A DNA stretch of 64,000 nt from Oasisia sp. SBJ-2009. Lineage: Eukaryota > Annelida > Polychaeta > Sabellida > Siboglinidae. How positions within the stretch are numbered: position 1 is the first letter of the stretch; each line of letters opens with the position of its first letter. Shown here one piece after another: positions 45,757 to 57,960 of this stretch. Under the pieces are notes generated by a model that saw only the letters and a program-made list of their open reading frames with translations, had not been told where the DNA came from and searched no databases. The position numbers and the translations under genes were made by a program. Location of the stretch: contig OZ024867.1 in assembly GCA_964017155.1 (NCBI GenBank), positions 27,119,609 through 27,183,608 on the forward strand. The letters are read 5' to 3'.

Positions 45757-47300
45757 ATGCAGTTATGATTGAGGTCATAGTTTGAAAGAATCTACAGAAG
45801 AACTTTGCTTTATTGTCACCTAAGTAAACTATTGTGAGGTGTGTGAAAGGCTTGAGAAATGATTGCACAAACATAAGAACATACCATTTTAACATTTTTG
45901 CTAGTCCAAAAATGTCCTGTTAAATATGGGAATGGACTCACATACGTATATATGTATACCGAGGTCAGTCTATTTAGCTTTATTGTTCCTCAAATTTCAA
46001 CCCATCCATTACCCATCTACTATCAAATTTACCCATCCAAAATTAACTTTACCCATCCAAACGAAGAGTGGACGGGTCTCTAGGTAAACCAATGGTTAGA
46101 ACGGTTGAATCAACAGGAACATAGCATTTTGTCCAGACTTTGCAAACAGATGAGTCGACCTGTTCGCATGTTGTACACTGACTGTTTGTCTGTTTCAGCT
46201 GTGGTTGCTGTCACCAACTGGGCATCAGTGGCTCTCGCATGTACGAACTCACGGCTGTCTGTTCTCTGGTTTGTGTCATGGCTATGTCATTTGTGTCACA
46301 GTCTGAATATCACTCCAGCTATTGACTCAGTGTGACACGTCACTCAATATCACCAGTACTGATGAAATTAATGTGTCATGTTTGAAAAGTTACGAGGCAA
46401 AGACACAATTTTGGATTATGCTTGTGATCTGCAAAACACCTTTCCTGAAGAATGTTCAATAATATTACTCTCAGGTTGTCCTTGTCTATTTCCTGGGAAC
46501 AGTAGCAATGTGGTTATCAAGGTTAGATTGTTGGATCCACTTATTGCAGTTTTGAAACTTTGACAATTTATGTTATTTTGTTCAGTCCATGGTACCTTAG
46601 TTCATTGGGCTTCATTCGGCTGTATACATAGATACCTGGCTACAGACAGCATTTGGTTCATGTAGACAAATACATATAGTATTTGCACATTGTATTTACT
46701 ACAGATCTAGTATGGTGAATGACACATCATATTTTAGCCCTGTGTGTCTTCAAATGTAGGAAATAAACTCACAGGAAAAGTCATGGAAAACAGTGACAGG
46801 AAATAACGTCACAAGGTAGAGAAAATACTACTTAAAATGTTATCAATATACAGTTAATGCATATCACTACACAGTGATATGCATTTGAAAACCATAAATG
46901 TATATAATACTAAACATAAAATTAAAAAGTAGCACCGAAAACTATAATTGTTCTGTAAGTACTTTTGACAAATCCTGCTGTAAAAGACTGGCAGACAGGA
47001 TACTCGTTAGTTGTTCCTCATACTTGTTGGTATTCATCGTTACATCTTATATTATGATCTTCAGTTAAGAAGTCTCGTAGCTTGTATTTATGGTGTCCTG
47101 ATTGTGTAAGACATCTGGGTTATCATTGATACTGTTTAGGGACCTGACTTGAATACGAATGACCATCAGGTTAAAGAGCTACACATGAACTTAAATTCAA
47201 AACGCTGCCTTTGTATTAACTAAATAGTGTTCGAATACAACTATTTTGTGATTTATTTCCTGTGACTTTTCCTTGGCAAAACTGTGACTTTTTGTGATTT
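45754..47300 (+). repeat. Segmental duplication module 4, copy B
   Basis: From about 45925 collinear with 38085-39470. 45754-45920 is absent from copy A. It includes the acceptor-like CTGTTTCAG near 46198 and the open 61-codon stretch at 46378-46563. The alignment with copy A ends at about 47300. Confidence 0.85.
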
Positions 47301-47521
47301 TATAGCAACTCTTCACAGTAATCATCGCAGGAGAGTTAACGAACAGCCCGTAGCATTTATAAAAAAATGCTTTGTCGTTGCGCTGCACATTGATGATTTT
47401 ATATTAATATACTACTATTATTGTAAATACTGATGTTGTGTCTAGTAAATAAAGTTTCTGACATCTGAGATGTGCACACTCCTGGTATAAACAATTATTT
47501 TGTGTCGCATTTTTTGTTCAG
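47301..47521 (+). other. Short unique stretch with an AATAAA signal
   Basis: AGTAAATAAAGTTTCTGACA at about 47441-47460 contains a polyadenylation signal. It is followed by a pyrimidine-rich tract and acceptor for the exon at 47522. Whether the signal is used is unknown. Confidence 0.35.
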
Positions 47522-47639
47522 AAACACATGGATTATTCAGACACAAGTTACGGAGCAATCACCGTGGACTGATACTGTCATTAAAACAGATCTCAGCATC
47601 ATCTCGGGAAAGGGAAGATGACACTGGAGAGCCAACCAG
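47522..47639 (+). CDS. Candidate internal coding exon of an unrecognised gene
   Basis: A 118-base exon lies between a strong acceptor (TTTTTTGTTCAG) and a consensus donor (AACCAG followed by GTAACA). Only one frame is open: after two bases that finish a codon from an earlier exon it reads THGLFRHKLRSNHRGLILSL, then KQISASSREREDDTGEPTR, leaving two bases. These join in frame to the exon at 49151, which needs exactly one base. The product is polar and basic with no motif I know. An earlier exon with the right phase was not found, and may be among the duplicated modules. Confidence 0.5.
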
Positions 47640-49150
47640 GTAACACAGCCTTCGGAAACCTCATGTGTTGTAGTCTCACAATTGTCATTTCTCAGTCAAT
47701 GGAATGTAAGTTAACGGCAATGCTTATGAGCCAGAGAGAATGCAGCATTGTCTTGGTTGTGATCTGTTTATAAAGCAGCATTAAAGGTGACATGAACGTA
47801 ATATTTATATTTAAACCAAGTAAATGACATTCTAATATGTTGCTATTTAAATTGGCAGATATAGTCCCTGACAAGTTCTATACTTGGTCAATAGCATTAA
47901 CTTCAAAGAATATTGTTCAAATCCTTGGTTCAGGCTGTTGATAATAGTGAACAAACATTTTACTAGTGTAGTCACAATCATTCCCTAGTGCTACTCTGTC
48001 TGTTGTAACCTAACACCAATCGAAATGCATCATGTAAGATATGTACAATTATTTAATGATAGAAAATTCACCACATATAACCAGAGATAAGCATTATACA
48101 TGTGTGAGCAAAAAGTAGTAAACCAGTTTGTTCCACATCATTTGAACACATGAAATTTCCTTATGTTCATGTTGCCTTGTGCATATACACCTTGTGCATA
48201 TACACCTTGTCATCTAATACCAGACTACAGCGTTTTGGCACTGTTTTTCAAGACATACTTTGTTTTTCAGAAAAATCCATACAAACCTGATACTCCTAAA
48301 TGTTTTTCCAGTCTGGTATTGGATTTTATTATTATCTCTTGAAAAAATGTTTCCCGAACCATCACATCCAACTTAAAACTGCTAAAATAATTCACACAAA
48401 AATGCAACTTTCATACAGACTCTTCAGATGAGTAATGGTCACTAATTGGGGTCATGCACCAAGATGTTATACTCTAGCACCAACAGTGGACGCCATGTCA
48501 CGAAAATGACAAGTATAGCCATCTTGTGTCACTGGTGCACATCCATTAGAATGCACCAACTAGAAAATAATTTTTAAGCATACTGCATACTTAATAATAA
48601 CGAATACAGCATCTGCTTGAGGCGTATGCATAGCCATGTTCACTTGCGTTTACTTCACATAAACGTTGTCACAATGGGTGTTTCTTGGGCAGACAAAATG
48701 TGTTGGTAAAAGATGATCTGTGTCCAGATAAAATGAACACCATAACCTAACTAATATTCCATTGCATGTGTGTGTTACGTGTGTGTGTATGTGTTAACCA
48801 ATGTTTCTTTGAATGGATATGTATGTGTGTGAGTATTACCAAATCTTTCATTGTGTGTATTTGTGTATTTATTTGTGTTAACTAACTTTTCATTGCATGT
48901 GTGTTAACTACCCTTTTATTACATATGTGGTAACTAGTCTATCATTGCATGTGTGTTATCCATCTACAGAAGCACAGCCTGTTAAGATGTCGTTCACCCC
49001 TTTTTAGAAACTAGAGACAGCTCTTGAATGAGGATTAATTATAATAATAAACTTTATTTAATCCGTAAAGTAGGATGACTTTACTAAGACCATGTATACT
49101 TCTGTATAGTTAATTGGTGAATTTGAGCATCACAGTTTGTTTCTCTTCAG
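47640..49150 (+). other. Putative intron, no features beyond TG-rich patches
   Basis: Bounded by consensus splice sites. It contains two adjacent copies of CTTGTGCATATACAC (48176-48205), TGTGTGT-rich patches (48770-48880) and, near 49042, AATAATAAACTTTATTTAAT, which resembles a SINE or LINE 3' tail. Confidence 0.45.
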
Positions 49151-49340
49151 GCAATTCAGGAGTGCATGGCTGGATGTCAGCGCATCTACCCATCGTGCTG
49201 AAATGTTTGAAGTATGTGAAGACACGGAAACAGGGAGACAGAGGGTACCCAACAAGAAGAGTGGGACTTCTTTAATACTACAAATATCAGAGAGTTGCAG
49301 ACATTCAGAAATCTGTGGCTCATCCACAATCAAAAGTTGA
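49151..49340 (+). CDS. Candidate terminal coding exon of the same gene
   Basis: Preceded by a very good acceptor (TTTGTTTCTCTTCAG). Joined to the exon at 47522 it continues RQFRSAWLDVSASTHRAEMF, EVCEDTETGRQRV and ends ICGSSTIKS-stop at 49338-49340. The tail is Ser/Thr/Glu-rich and looks like a cytoplasmic or disordered C-terminus. The intron would be 1511 bases. A further donor-like site (AAGAAG followed by GGTAAGC, about 49418) and acceptor (GCCCATCCCAG, 49551) could splice the 3' untranslated region, or provide an alternative last exon with the frame NEDYGEYVSFNNKNVALTGF. Confidence 0.5.
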
Positions 49341-49880
49341 GACTTAGTTACTGAATACCATATGGTGCCACCTACTTATACAATGCTTACTGGAATGAAC
49401 TGTGTTTCGCTAAGAAGGGTAAGCACAAAAATATTCAAATGAATTGATATTTGTTGCAGAAACATTTACGAAAGTTTATCTTTATATGGTTTCACTCATA
49501 TAACATTGGTTATTTTTTGGTGTGACTGTTGGTTTTTATTGCCCATCCCAGTGCAAACGAGGACTATGGAGAGTATGTCTCATTCAACAACAAAAACGTT
49601 GCATTAACTGGCTTCAATCAACCTGAACATTCTGATTCGTCAATACTGTCATTCTTCGTTTTTACATATAATTTGTGCGCTGTAAGAGACGACATACTTT
49701 CCGTTGTATGTAACTGACAGTTGAATACATTATTTTACATTTTCAATTCAAACTTTTAATTTATTATCGGTTTAGATGTATAGACAATATAATGTCGTGT
49801 AGTGTTGAATTTGTATTACATATATATAGTATAATACTTGTACTTCGTATGTATATTGTAAATAAACTGTGAAACGCACT
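49341..49880 (+). terminator. Probable 3' untranslated region with polyadenylation signal
   Basis: The region after the stop has an AATAAA at 49861-49866 (TTGTAAATAAACTGTG). It also contains the possible extra intron described for the preceding exon. Confidence 0.45.
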
Positions 49881-50432
49881 AGAGTTCTTGTTCGTGATGT
49901 AGCCACTGTGTAATACACATTAAATTATGCCTGCTAAGCATACACATTCCTGAAACTTATGAATGTCAGATACTGTCTTTACAGTATGTTTGCTTTTATT
50001 GGCACATATGTATCGTTTTAATTTATATTATTATGACTTATAGTTATATACATGTATACATGTAATGGTTGATATCTATTTTCACCAATATTTGCAAAGA
50101 AAATATTATGCCTATTTGCTATGCTTATTTGTAATTTTCCTACCATATGTGTCGAAAAAGACAGTGTAAGAAGACTCACTCCTTCGTTTATTTATATTTG
50201 TGTTCAAACGTTCAAACCTACTCAACGTTTCTATATTGGTATGATTTTGGTCATCTGATAGTCTTACATAGTAAAGTTAATAGAAATTTGAGAGCGTATT
50301 TTTTGGATTTTGTTATTAGACGTTTACACAATTAATCTCATACATTCAAGGACATAAGTTATTAATAAAGATTTACTTCATGTAACTTAACGTCATTTTG
50401 TACACAATTATGACCGATCCACTTCGTATATT
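49881..50432. other. AT-rich spacer
   Basis: A 62-codon frame at 50147 has no motif. Nothing else is recognised. Confidence 0.4.
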
Positions 50433-50730
50433 ACAACATTAGAAACTAGAGGATTAAGAGGAGACCTAATAGAAGTTTTTAAGATATAGAATGGATATGA
50501 AGATATTGATAGCAACATTTTTTTTCAAACAAAAAGAAGGTAGTGTGACAAGGGGGCATAATGCAGCGTTAGTCAAGCCATACTCTAGATTAGATAAAAA
50601 AAGAAAATTCTCCTCCCAGAGAACAATAACTGATTGGAATAATTTAAGTCATGATTGTGTAAATGCCAGCAGTGTAAATATGCTTAAAAATAAAATTGAC
50701 AATTATCTGGCAAGGGCGGGCTATACCTAG
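50433..50730 (+). pseudogene. CR1/L2-like LINE, C-terminal end, dead
   Basis: One frame gives TTLETRGLRGDLIEVFKI, a stop, then NGYEDIDSN. After a T-run frameshift near 50520 another frame gives KQKEGSVTRGHNAALVKPYS, FSSQRTITDWNNLSH and VNASSVNMLKNKIDNYL up to a stop. This is the standard C-terminal block of CR1/L2/Jockey-type elements (RRLRGDLI..FK, RxHxxKL, FFSxRVVNxWNxLP, A.S..FK..LD..L). It is 5'-truncated and inactivated, followed by an AT-rich 3' region. Confidence 0.85.
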
Positions 50731-52200
50731 GTTGAACACTTAAATGTTTTAGAAATTATTTTAATACTGATTAAATTATTTATTCATATATTTATTTTAA
50801 TTAATTTATAAACAATTATGTTATTGTAGGATATTTTATGTATAAAATAACTTTCTAACATTAATAGTGTTGACCAAACTATTATTGTGTTGTGGAATAA
50901 TAACAGCAACTATAGTGACTTCATGTCAGTGTTATAATCCATCTTTGTCTTTAATCATGACGTTTCCTTCGACTTTCAAACAGTCCGTGATGTGAGCGAT
51001 AATATGACATTTACCGTTTCTTAATCAAATAAACGTCTTGTCCCGTAGCTACTGTTACGTTTTCTATTTGATCACATCTGAATTAACTACATACATTAAT
51101 ACAGACCACCAGACGATCGATAACTTCGCCTTAATTCATAATATTTGAAGGTAACTTATGTTGTTGTTGATTTCGGGAAGCAACCGCAGCGGTGACGCCA
51201 CCTTGCGGATTATCTCGCTGCTTCCATGAATCTGCATAGATTAGGATGTAAAAATATACAAAGGACTACAAATTTAATGTACGTATATTGACAATTGTTA
51301 TGCATCGCATCAGGCACAATAGCATTTCAACAGAGTTATAGCACCGTTTTATTAAATGTCTAAGTTCACTGGGCGTAGATATATCAGATTTAATTTTTGA
51401 AAGGACACACCACAATTCCACCTGACCGTTGTGTGGTAGGTATATATGAAAAGTATGTTGTTTCGTTAATTGCAGTTCCACTGTTCCTATATTTGATGTG
51501 GGGCTCCGTTACGTGACCAGGATACAGGTTCTCCCTCCCTTGCGGAACAGTGGGTAAGTGGACCCTACGGCTGGGTACCAGTCTTCAGCTGTGGGAGGTC
51601 GGGAGGAGTCTTTGCGCCATGTCAGTTCATTCTGATTATGTCTGGGAGCAACCATTGGGAAGTTCCGGTTGACATGCACACCCGTGTGTGTGCATGGAGG
51701 CCGTCTCTCAGAGTCTCTGCTATACTCCGAACCCTCTCTTTTGTTATTTTTTTCTGTTTTTATTCGAGGATGGTGTTAAGTGCCAGTAGCGTAGGCACAA
51801 TAATTTTCATCAATGTGAACTTTATAAACTAGCTACATTGCATGTATTTTCTGGAGATATGAAATTGTCATCTATGTGAAATTTATAAATGACAAGTTTC
51901 AACTATGTTTTCATCACGGAAGGTGGAATGTTGTTGGAATTCAAACGGTGTCAAGGATGCAACATACGCTAATTGGTATATAAACAAAGTTGCATGCATA
52001 ATATATAAACAAAGTAACGTGTATAATACGATCGGCATGCTGATTCAACAAAAGGAACCATTTTGACTGATAACGTTTTGCGTTCAATTATGTCAACAAT
52101 GCTGTGTCTTGATAGATAGAATGCAATGGTACTATTTTGCGGTTCAATGTTTCTGTACCGTGATATAATTGGAAACAAAAACTATAATGCGTTTTCACAG
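50731..52200. other. Noncoding stretch
   Basis: No gene is supported. A locally GC-rich patch at 51490-51720 has no recognisable content. TATATAAACAAAGT occurs twice near 51978-52015. Confidence 0.4.
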
Positions 52201-52221
52201 TTTATTAACAGAAGATAAACA

Positions 52222-52290
52222 AAATACAAGTATTACAGTAACACAAAGCATAAGTATTACTGTGACACAAAGTATAAGTATTAGAGTGTA
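52222..52290. repeat. 24-base tandem repeat, ~2.6 copies
   Basis: Units of the type ATAAGTATTACAGTAACACA followed by AAGC, with substitutions. Confidence 0.7.
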
Positions 52291-52796
52291 TTGTTCTAAT
52301 ACATTTTAAGATATGTAGTCTGCAGCAACCAACAGTACACAAGTTCATATTCAGGCTCGCGTCACTTCCGTTGCGAATCGGAATGTGCAATATAACTTGT
52401 TATCGACACATTGCAAGGTATATATATATTCGTATCGTCAGTAGCATACGAATAGCAGCAATTATTTTAACACAAACATGAACATAATGAACTATTCTTA
52501 TCATTAGAGTACAACATAAACATGGTAATCATGCCACGCGACATTGATGTCATCTAAATTGTTCAGAACATGCATGCAAGACTCATGATGACAACACGTT
52601 AGCACAACTCAAATGCTGTCCATTCACATAACCGGTATCCACAAGCTTGCTGTGTTATGTTGTAAACATGTTCACGGGTAGATTAATCACAAACCTTAAA
52701 TCCCGGTTAATATTATCCACAAGTGAGTAAGCGCAATTTGTGCAATTTTCTGAACAGCCACGTTGTACTGTATTAATCATTCCAATTAAACGTAAA

Positions 52797-52882
52797 CTCC
52801 GTGATTGATAAACGTCCGTGTTTGGTAAACATCCGTGTCTGGTGAACATTCGTGCTTGGTAAACGTCCGTGATTGATAAATG
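52797..52882. repeat. 17-base minisatellite, five units
   Basis: Units such as CCGTGATTGATAAACGT, CCGTGTTTGGTAAACAT and CCGTGTCTGGTGAACAT in direct tandem. The first and last units are most alike. Confidence 0.85.
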
Positions 52883-53650
52883 TCAGGTGTTTCAAATCGT
52901 TACTGTGTTACCACACTCGCAGGCTTGACAAACAGATCGTCTGCATCCGCGTGGCCCATACTATTTTCCCCGGAAGGCACGACTACTAGAACCAGTGTAG
53001 CAGCGCCAAGTGACCACCACTCCTCCTGCAATGGAATAGTCCATCATAAGGGAGATATATCAGTCATAACATATATGTTATACAACGCGAAGCAGGATGG
53101 AATGTTCACAAGGGAACAAATAGAACTAAGATGAAATACTCCCTATTTAAAGTTAAACACACTCTAAAAGTACACATATATAGACGTGCGTACTCCAATC
53201 GTACGTCTATGTACTGACAGTATACCCTAATTTGACAAGTGGGACCATCCTGCAATACAGCAGACAGAGAAATTACGCAATACTTGCGGCTCCGGAGTTG
53301 TGCGTAAGCCCAGCCCATGTTAGGTAATATCGCACCCGCTGTCTAACCAACTAACAATATAGCGTCTGACAATTAGTGCCACAAAGGTCGTATGGCGGGG
53401 CAGGGCAGGGCATGGCACCAATTTCGAAAGGAAATAACTTAGTGTGAGTTTCCAAAAATATGTAATATTGTATAATGCAATGATTTCAAACCAGAGCGCA
53501 TGCACTTATAACACCACATGCACAATCCTACTATAATCGTTAAATGCACAAAATGCAAATCACCACACATCAAACACATCTCTCACATGTACACATTCAT
53601 TCACGATGTGTATAATCGCACTCACCCATGCAGAAACACACGCTTGCACT
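52883..53650. other. Noncoding stretch with short duplicated motif
   Basis: Three GGGCA units occur at 53397-53412. TGTATAATGCAATGATTTCA at about 53469 recurs near 55167. No gene is supported. Confidence 0.4.
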
Positions 53651-53654
53651 CATG

Positions 53655-53692
53655 CATGCAGCAATACACGCACGCATGCACGCATGCACGCA

Positions 53693-53753
<61 letters not shown>
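53655..53753. repeat. GCAT/GCAC plus (CA)n microsatellite
   Basis: ACGCATGC units grade into ACGC and then (CA)n. His/Thr frames across it are artefacts. Confidence 0.95.
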
Positions 53754-53755
<2 letters not shown>

Positions 53756-54007
53756 ACCGTCCTATCTATACATGTATTTGAACTTATGTACTTAGTGCTT
53801 GCATAATCGCCAGGGGGCAGCACATATCGCCACCCTCAACTTTGTGTCTATAGTTGCTGGAGGAAAATATGATACCATACTTAATTGTTTTTTCTTTATT
53901 CAATGCACAATTTGATAAAGTTACGAGATTTCTAAAATAGGAAAACTACTGACTAAAACAGTAAAGGACATTTATTCATGTTTTATCTGAATTGCTTTTA
54001 CAGACAA

Positions 54008-54067
54008 ATTGATTAATGAGTTCAATGGCTAAGGACTAATTGATTAATGAGTTCAATAGCTAAGGAC
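54008..54067. repeat. 31-base direct duplication
   Basis: TTGATTAATGAGTTCAATGG with CTAAGGACTAA is repeated at once with one or two changes. Confidence 0.85.
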
Positions 54068-56110
54068 CATGTGCTGGCACTGCCATCTGGCGGGGTCGAA
54101 CTGATGGTGACACCAAGAAACCAACAAATTGTATCTTCTTCTTCCGGAAATTGTTACTTGGAGACCGCTGAAAAAGAAGATTTAATTCGATCAAGACATT
54201 TATTTCAAAATTATAGCTACTCCCTTCTGAAGGAGACAGCTAAAAGTTAGTGAAACTTCACAAATAATTATACAATAATATGAATTATTATATATGGACA
54301 GTTTAACATGAAGAGCCGTGGCAGCATATGTATTATTTACATATTTAAACAATTTCACTGGGTAACATACGTCTTATAATATAACATTAACTTACAAAAT
54401 ACATGCCAACAAAATTGCATGATATACAGTTTTAATTGTTTCTTTATGTGGCAGCGTTACTTTCTGTTACTCTTCATTAGTCAATGTGTCTCGTTAGTAA
54501 TTTAAAGCTTCCATATGCCAATTTGGTCTGTGTGCGCATAGTACGTAAAAATAGACGTGCATTTTACATGCGTCAGTAATTTTGACAATGGACTGTACAC
54601 GGAATTATAGGAATGTACTGACAATGAACTTGACGCTATTTCCACCACTGAGTCTTAGAATATTACAGACAAGCAATCTAACCTTAGATCTAAATCAGGT
54701 CTAAAATGCTATTGTAAATGCAGTGCCCATTTAAAGTAAAAATAATAGATGCAAATCTACGTGGTATAAATAACTATGTTTGTTAATATTAGTTATGAAG
54801 AAGACGAACAAATACTATTCTGTTTTGTTTTGTTTTATAAGTTGCACACACATAACTATGCAGTTTGTTTCCTGGCATTCTATTTGAACATGACCATAAT
54901 TGTAATAAATAATCATATAAACGTATATTAAATACTTGGTATTACCGCTACTATGATCAAAACTAATGGGTTTAAAGAAGATAATTATGATCGTTAGCGT
55001 TTACTTACTTTATTATTAAGTTATTAATATATTTTATTATATATATTATTTTATTTTTTCTATTTATTGCTGATAATTTTAGCTTATGAACTAGGATTTT
55101 TAGAAGCGTTATTTAATTACGTATTTATTATCATTTAACGTTTCGTCTTTACGCGCAATTATAAACTGTATAATGCAATGATTTCAAACCATGTGTATGT
55201 GTTACAATGTATTTTATGCGCCTCTGAGAGGAAATGTTTCCGGATATACGGCGTTTACAAATACAAATTATTATTATTACAATGGCGAATGTCTGTGTAT
55301 AATGGATTCATATTCAATGTTACGTATGGAATGGAATGTGTGACCTAGAGTGGCTGTAGCGTTGATATTTCCGAGAAATGTTAATGCATAGGACATACAC
55401 ATACAGATATGTAATAGTTTCATTAATAATATTGTTCAAAAACATTGCTATATGCATTTTCTAAATAAATAAATGGCCTAGTGGTTGCGACATTTAATTT
55501 GTACTGCGTTTTACCATTTTTTTTTATTTATATATGAATATTGCCAGTTCTTGTAGGCATTTCATGCCATATTAAATGTGGCCTCTAAGTAGTGTAATGT
55601 GACATCGTATGTATAACATCACTAAAAACTATAGTGGTAGGGCCTATACAATTGTAGTAATGTGTGTACCACAGACGTCGTATTATTATCATTATTTCAT
55701 TAGGTAACGTTAATTTGATGACACACAAACTATGTCGTCCATATAGGACTTCTATTACTCACACAGAAACGTACTTCCACCTGAAAAAATACGTTTGATT
55801 ACACGTAATATTATAATCAGTTTGCGGGCGCTTGAAGAGACACTGCAAACAAGATAAACAACGGAATGTTAACTTTTTACAACCTCGCTCGAAACGATTA
55901 TCCCAGACCTTCTACAGGACTCTGCGACGTATAACTCTGCCTTCACGGTACTGCGTAAAGCAATGTCTGCGTGTCGCAATACATAAGAGATGTAATTTGA
56001 AGAGAACCTTTTGGAAACTGTGTAGGAGAATCAACGTATAGTAGTGTTCAGCTTAAAAAGCCACCAGCCACAGTGTCAGAATAACGTAAAATATTCTTAA
56101 AACAAATATA
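54068..56110. other. AT-rich noncoding stretch
   Basis: Only short frames without motifs, for example a basic 69-codon frame at 55832. A few short AT-rich tracts. No gene is supported. Confidence 0.45.
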
Positions 56111-56119
56111 TATTACAAT

Positions 56120-56345
56120 TGGTGAAGAACCAACTTGACTTTCGGCTAGGAGAACAACTGCAGAACAAATGGTAACATCATAAAATCAACTTCATCAACC
56201 TGAAAAGAAAAAATAGAAACTTAACTTATTGTAAATATATTAAACTCTAAAGCCATGGAAAGTATAAACAAAGAAAAATACATATAGATCTAACAGCCTT
56301 CATCGATTTCAAGAAGGCTATCGACAAAACATTCGGAATGAGAAC
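56120..56345 (+). pseudogene. Non-LTR reverse transcriptase fragment, dead
   Basis: Within ~200 bases two reverse transcriptase blocks appear in order in different frames: ARRTTAEQMVTS (the GFRxxRxTxEQI block) and LTAFIDFKKAIDKTF (the AF(I/L)DFKKAFD block, catalytic motif A). Stops and frameshifts lie between and after them, so this is a dead RTE- or jockey-like fragment. The C-terminal half is missing. Confidence 0.7.
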
Positions 56346-56689
56346 ATGAAACATATTTCATAAAGTTGGCAATGATACTAACAAAAAGCGACCATAGACA
56401 TAATCGTGACATTTACATAGCGCTATTCCTACAGCTCACAGCGCTGTAAAAACGTTCTTGAAAATAGTGCCCACTACAATTTCCGCCTGACCGACAAACT
56501 TCCTCGTTATATACGTATGTCTCATACGTGGTACTGTATAAGCATTGTCACACTGATTGCGCATCAAGTGAACACTTTGCAGGTTATCTGTTTATGTTTG
56601 AAAGAGTTTCGACGGAGCACGGAACCCTTGGAGAAACCATGAGAATATATACGCAAATCGGAAATATTCCATCTTTCTTCATGGTATTC

Positions 56690-57960
56690 ACAAAGAACAT
56701 CCTCAAATATAGCGTACCAGAAAAGACCATCGTTCCGACCATACGCTTACCAACTAACACGACAACACATTTTCGACTGCAAGAAAAACGTCACTGTTCG
56801 CCGATGCTTGCCGTTTGATCACGTGCTTGCTATTTCAACAACACTTTCTGAAAACTGGCCAATCACGTAACAGAAAACGTTGGCCAAAGTACTGAAATGA
56901 TTAAACCACCTTTGCCACAGCCAGAAGGAATAAGACTTGTCGACGGAAAGAATGTGAAAGAAAAATCCGCGTCGCGGAAATCAGGATAACAGCAAATGTA
57001 TGAGCTAAATACATGCTTAATCATTGTAGAGGCTGAAACGGTGAAGTGAGCTCATGTTTTGTCTTACCAGTTGGAGAATACAAATCAAATCACTGAATGC
57101 CTAACTATCTTCCAAAGGACGCCAAACACAGTTCACTTCGCACTGATATCAGTGATTGGCATGTTATGTTTCACCTCAAAATATACCTAGCGTGTATGGT
57201 GCACTAAATACTACCAAATATAACGGTCCCGGTTAAAGTTAGGATTATGAGTATGGTTAGTAAGTTATGGTTAGTAGGGTTAGTGTTAGTAATAATCCCA
57301 ACCAGACTGTATCGCCAATATTTAGTGCACCACACATGATTGATATGTTTAAAGATGAAACATCACGCTAATCCTGAACATTATCATCTGCCTCGAGGAA
57401 ATCGCTCACAAGTAAATACAACTTCGTTCAAAACGGTTGGATCCGATATTGACTCATGTTACCATCTGAAATACAAATTGCTTGTGATCGATGGAGTATC
57501 TGTCACCGTAGAATATTTCGTGAGCCAGTTGTGAAATTTCTCTACTCGATGATGACTATGTATGAATCGCATATGCAAGTGTTCCTGTCACACGGAACGT
57601 TCTTGAAATGGGAAACGATAAAATACATCAACTCAAATGTTTAGTTTCGATCACAGGCTACCCACATCAAAACTGAAATCTATTTCCACCTGAAAGACGA
57701 ACCGTCTGCGTTCGATGACACCCACTCTGTACCAACAACCGACCAATTTGACGACGTAACAATCGCATGACCCGGTTAACTGAAAAACAAACCGCCTCGG
57801 CAGCCTGAGACATATGCAGAAAGGCATGAGTCAATTAGCGACAGTCCACCGATGAGCAGCCAGATTCTCTTGGAGAGACTATAATTACAGAACACCAGGG
57901 TATGTATATGTGATATACTGAAGAGATATAGATTTACGTGAGAAAGCCTTCAAGCAATAG
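56690..57960 (+). repeat. Dispersed duplication, copy 1 (partner 62510-63990)
   Basis: AACATCCTCAAATATAGCGT and AAAACGTTGGCCAAAGTACT, then a 130-base inverted-repeat element, a reading frame and a 3' part are all collinear with 62510-63990, with indels. The reading frame equivalent to 63241-63612 is here broken by a frameshift near 57510. Confidence 0.9.
57195..57333. mobile_element. Small inverted-repeat element with GGTTAG motifs, copy 1
   Basis: TATGGTGCACTAAATA at the left is mirrored by TATTTAGTGCACCACA at the right. The interior carries degenerate GGTTAG repeats (GGTTAGTAAGTTATGGTTAG, TAGGGTTAGTG). It looks like a tiny MITE. No target-site duplication is evident. Confidence 0.6.

Noticed and set aside
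38495..46563. 61-codon frames conserved between 38554-38734 and 46378-46563
   Set aside because: About eleven replacement against five silent changes, and upstream frames out of register.
57230..57295. Interstitial telomere from GGTTAG repeats
   Set aside because: Repeats are few and degenerate and sit inside an inverted-repeat element.
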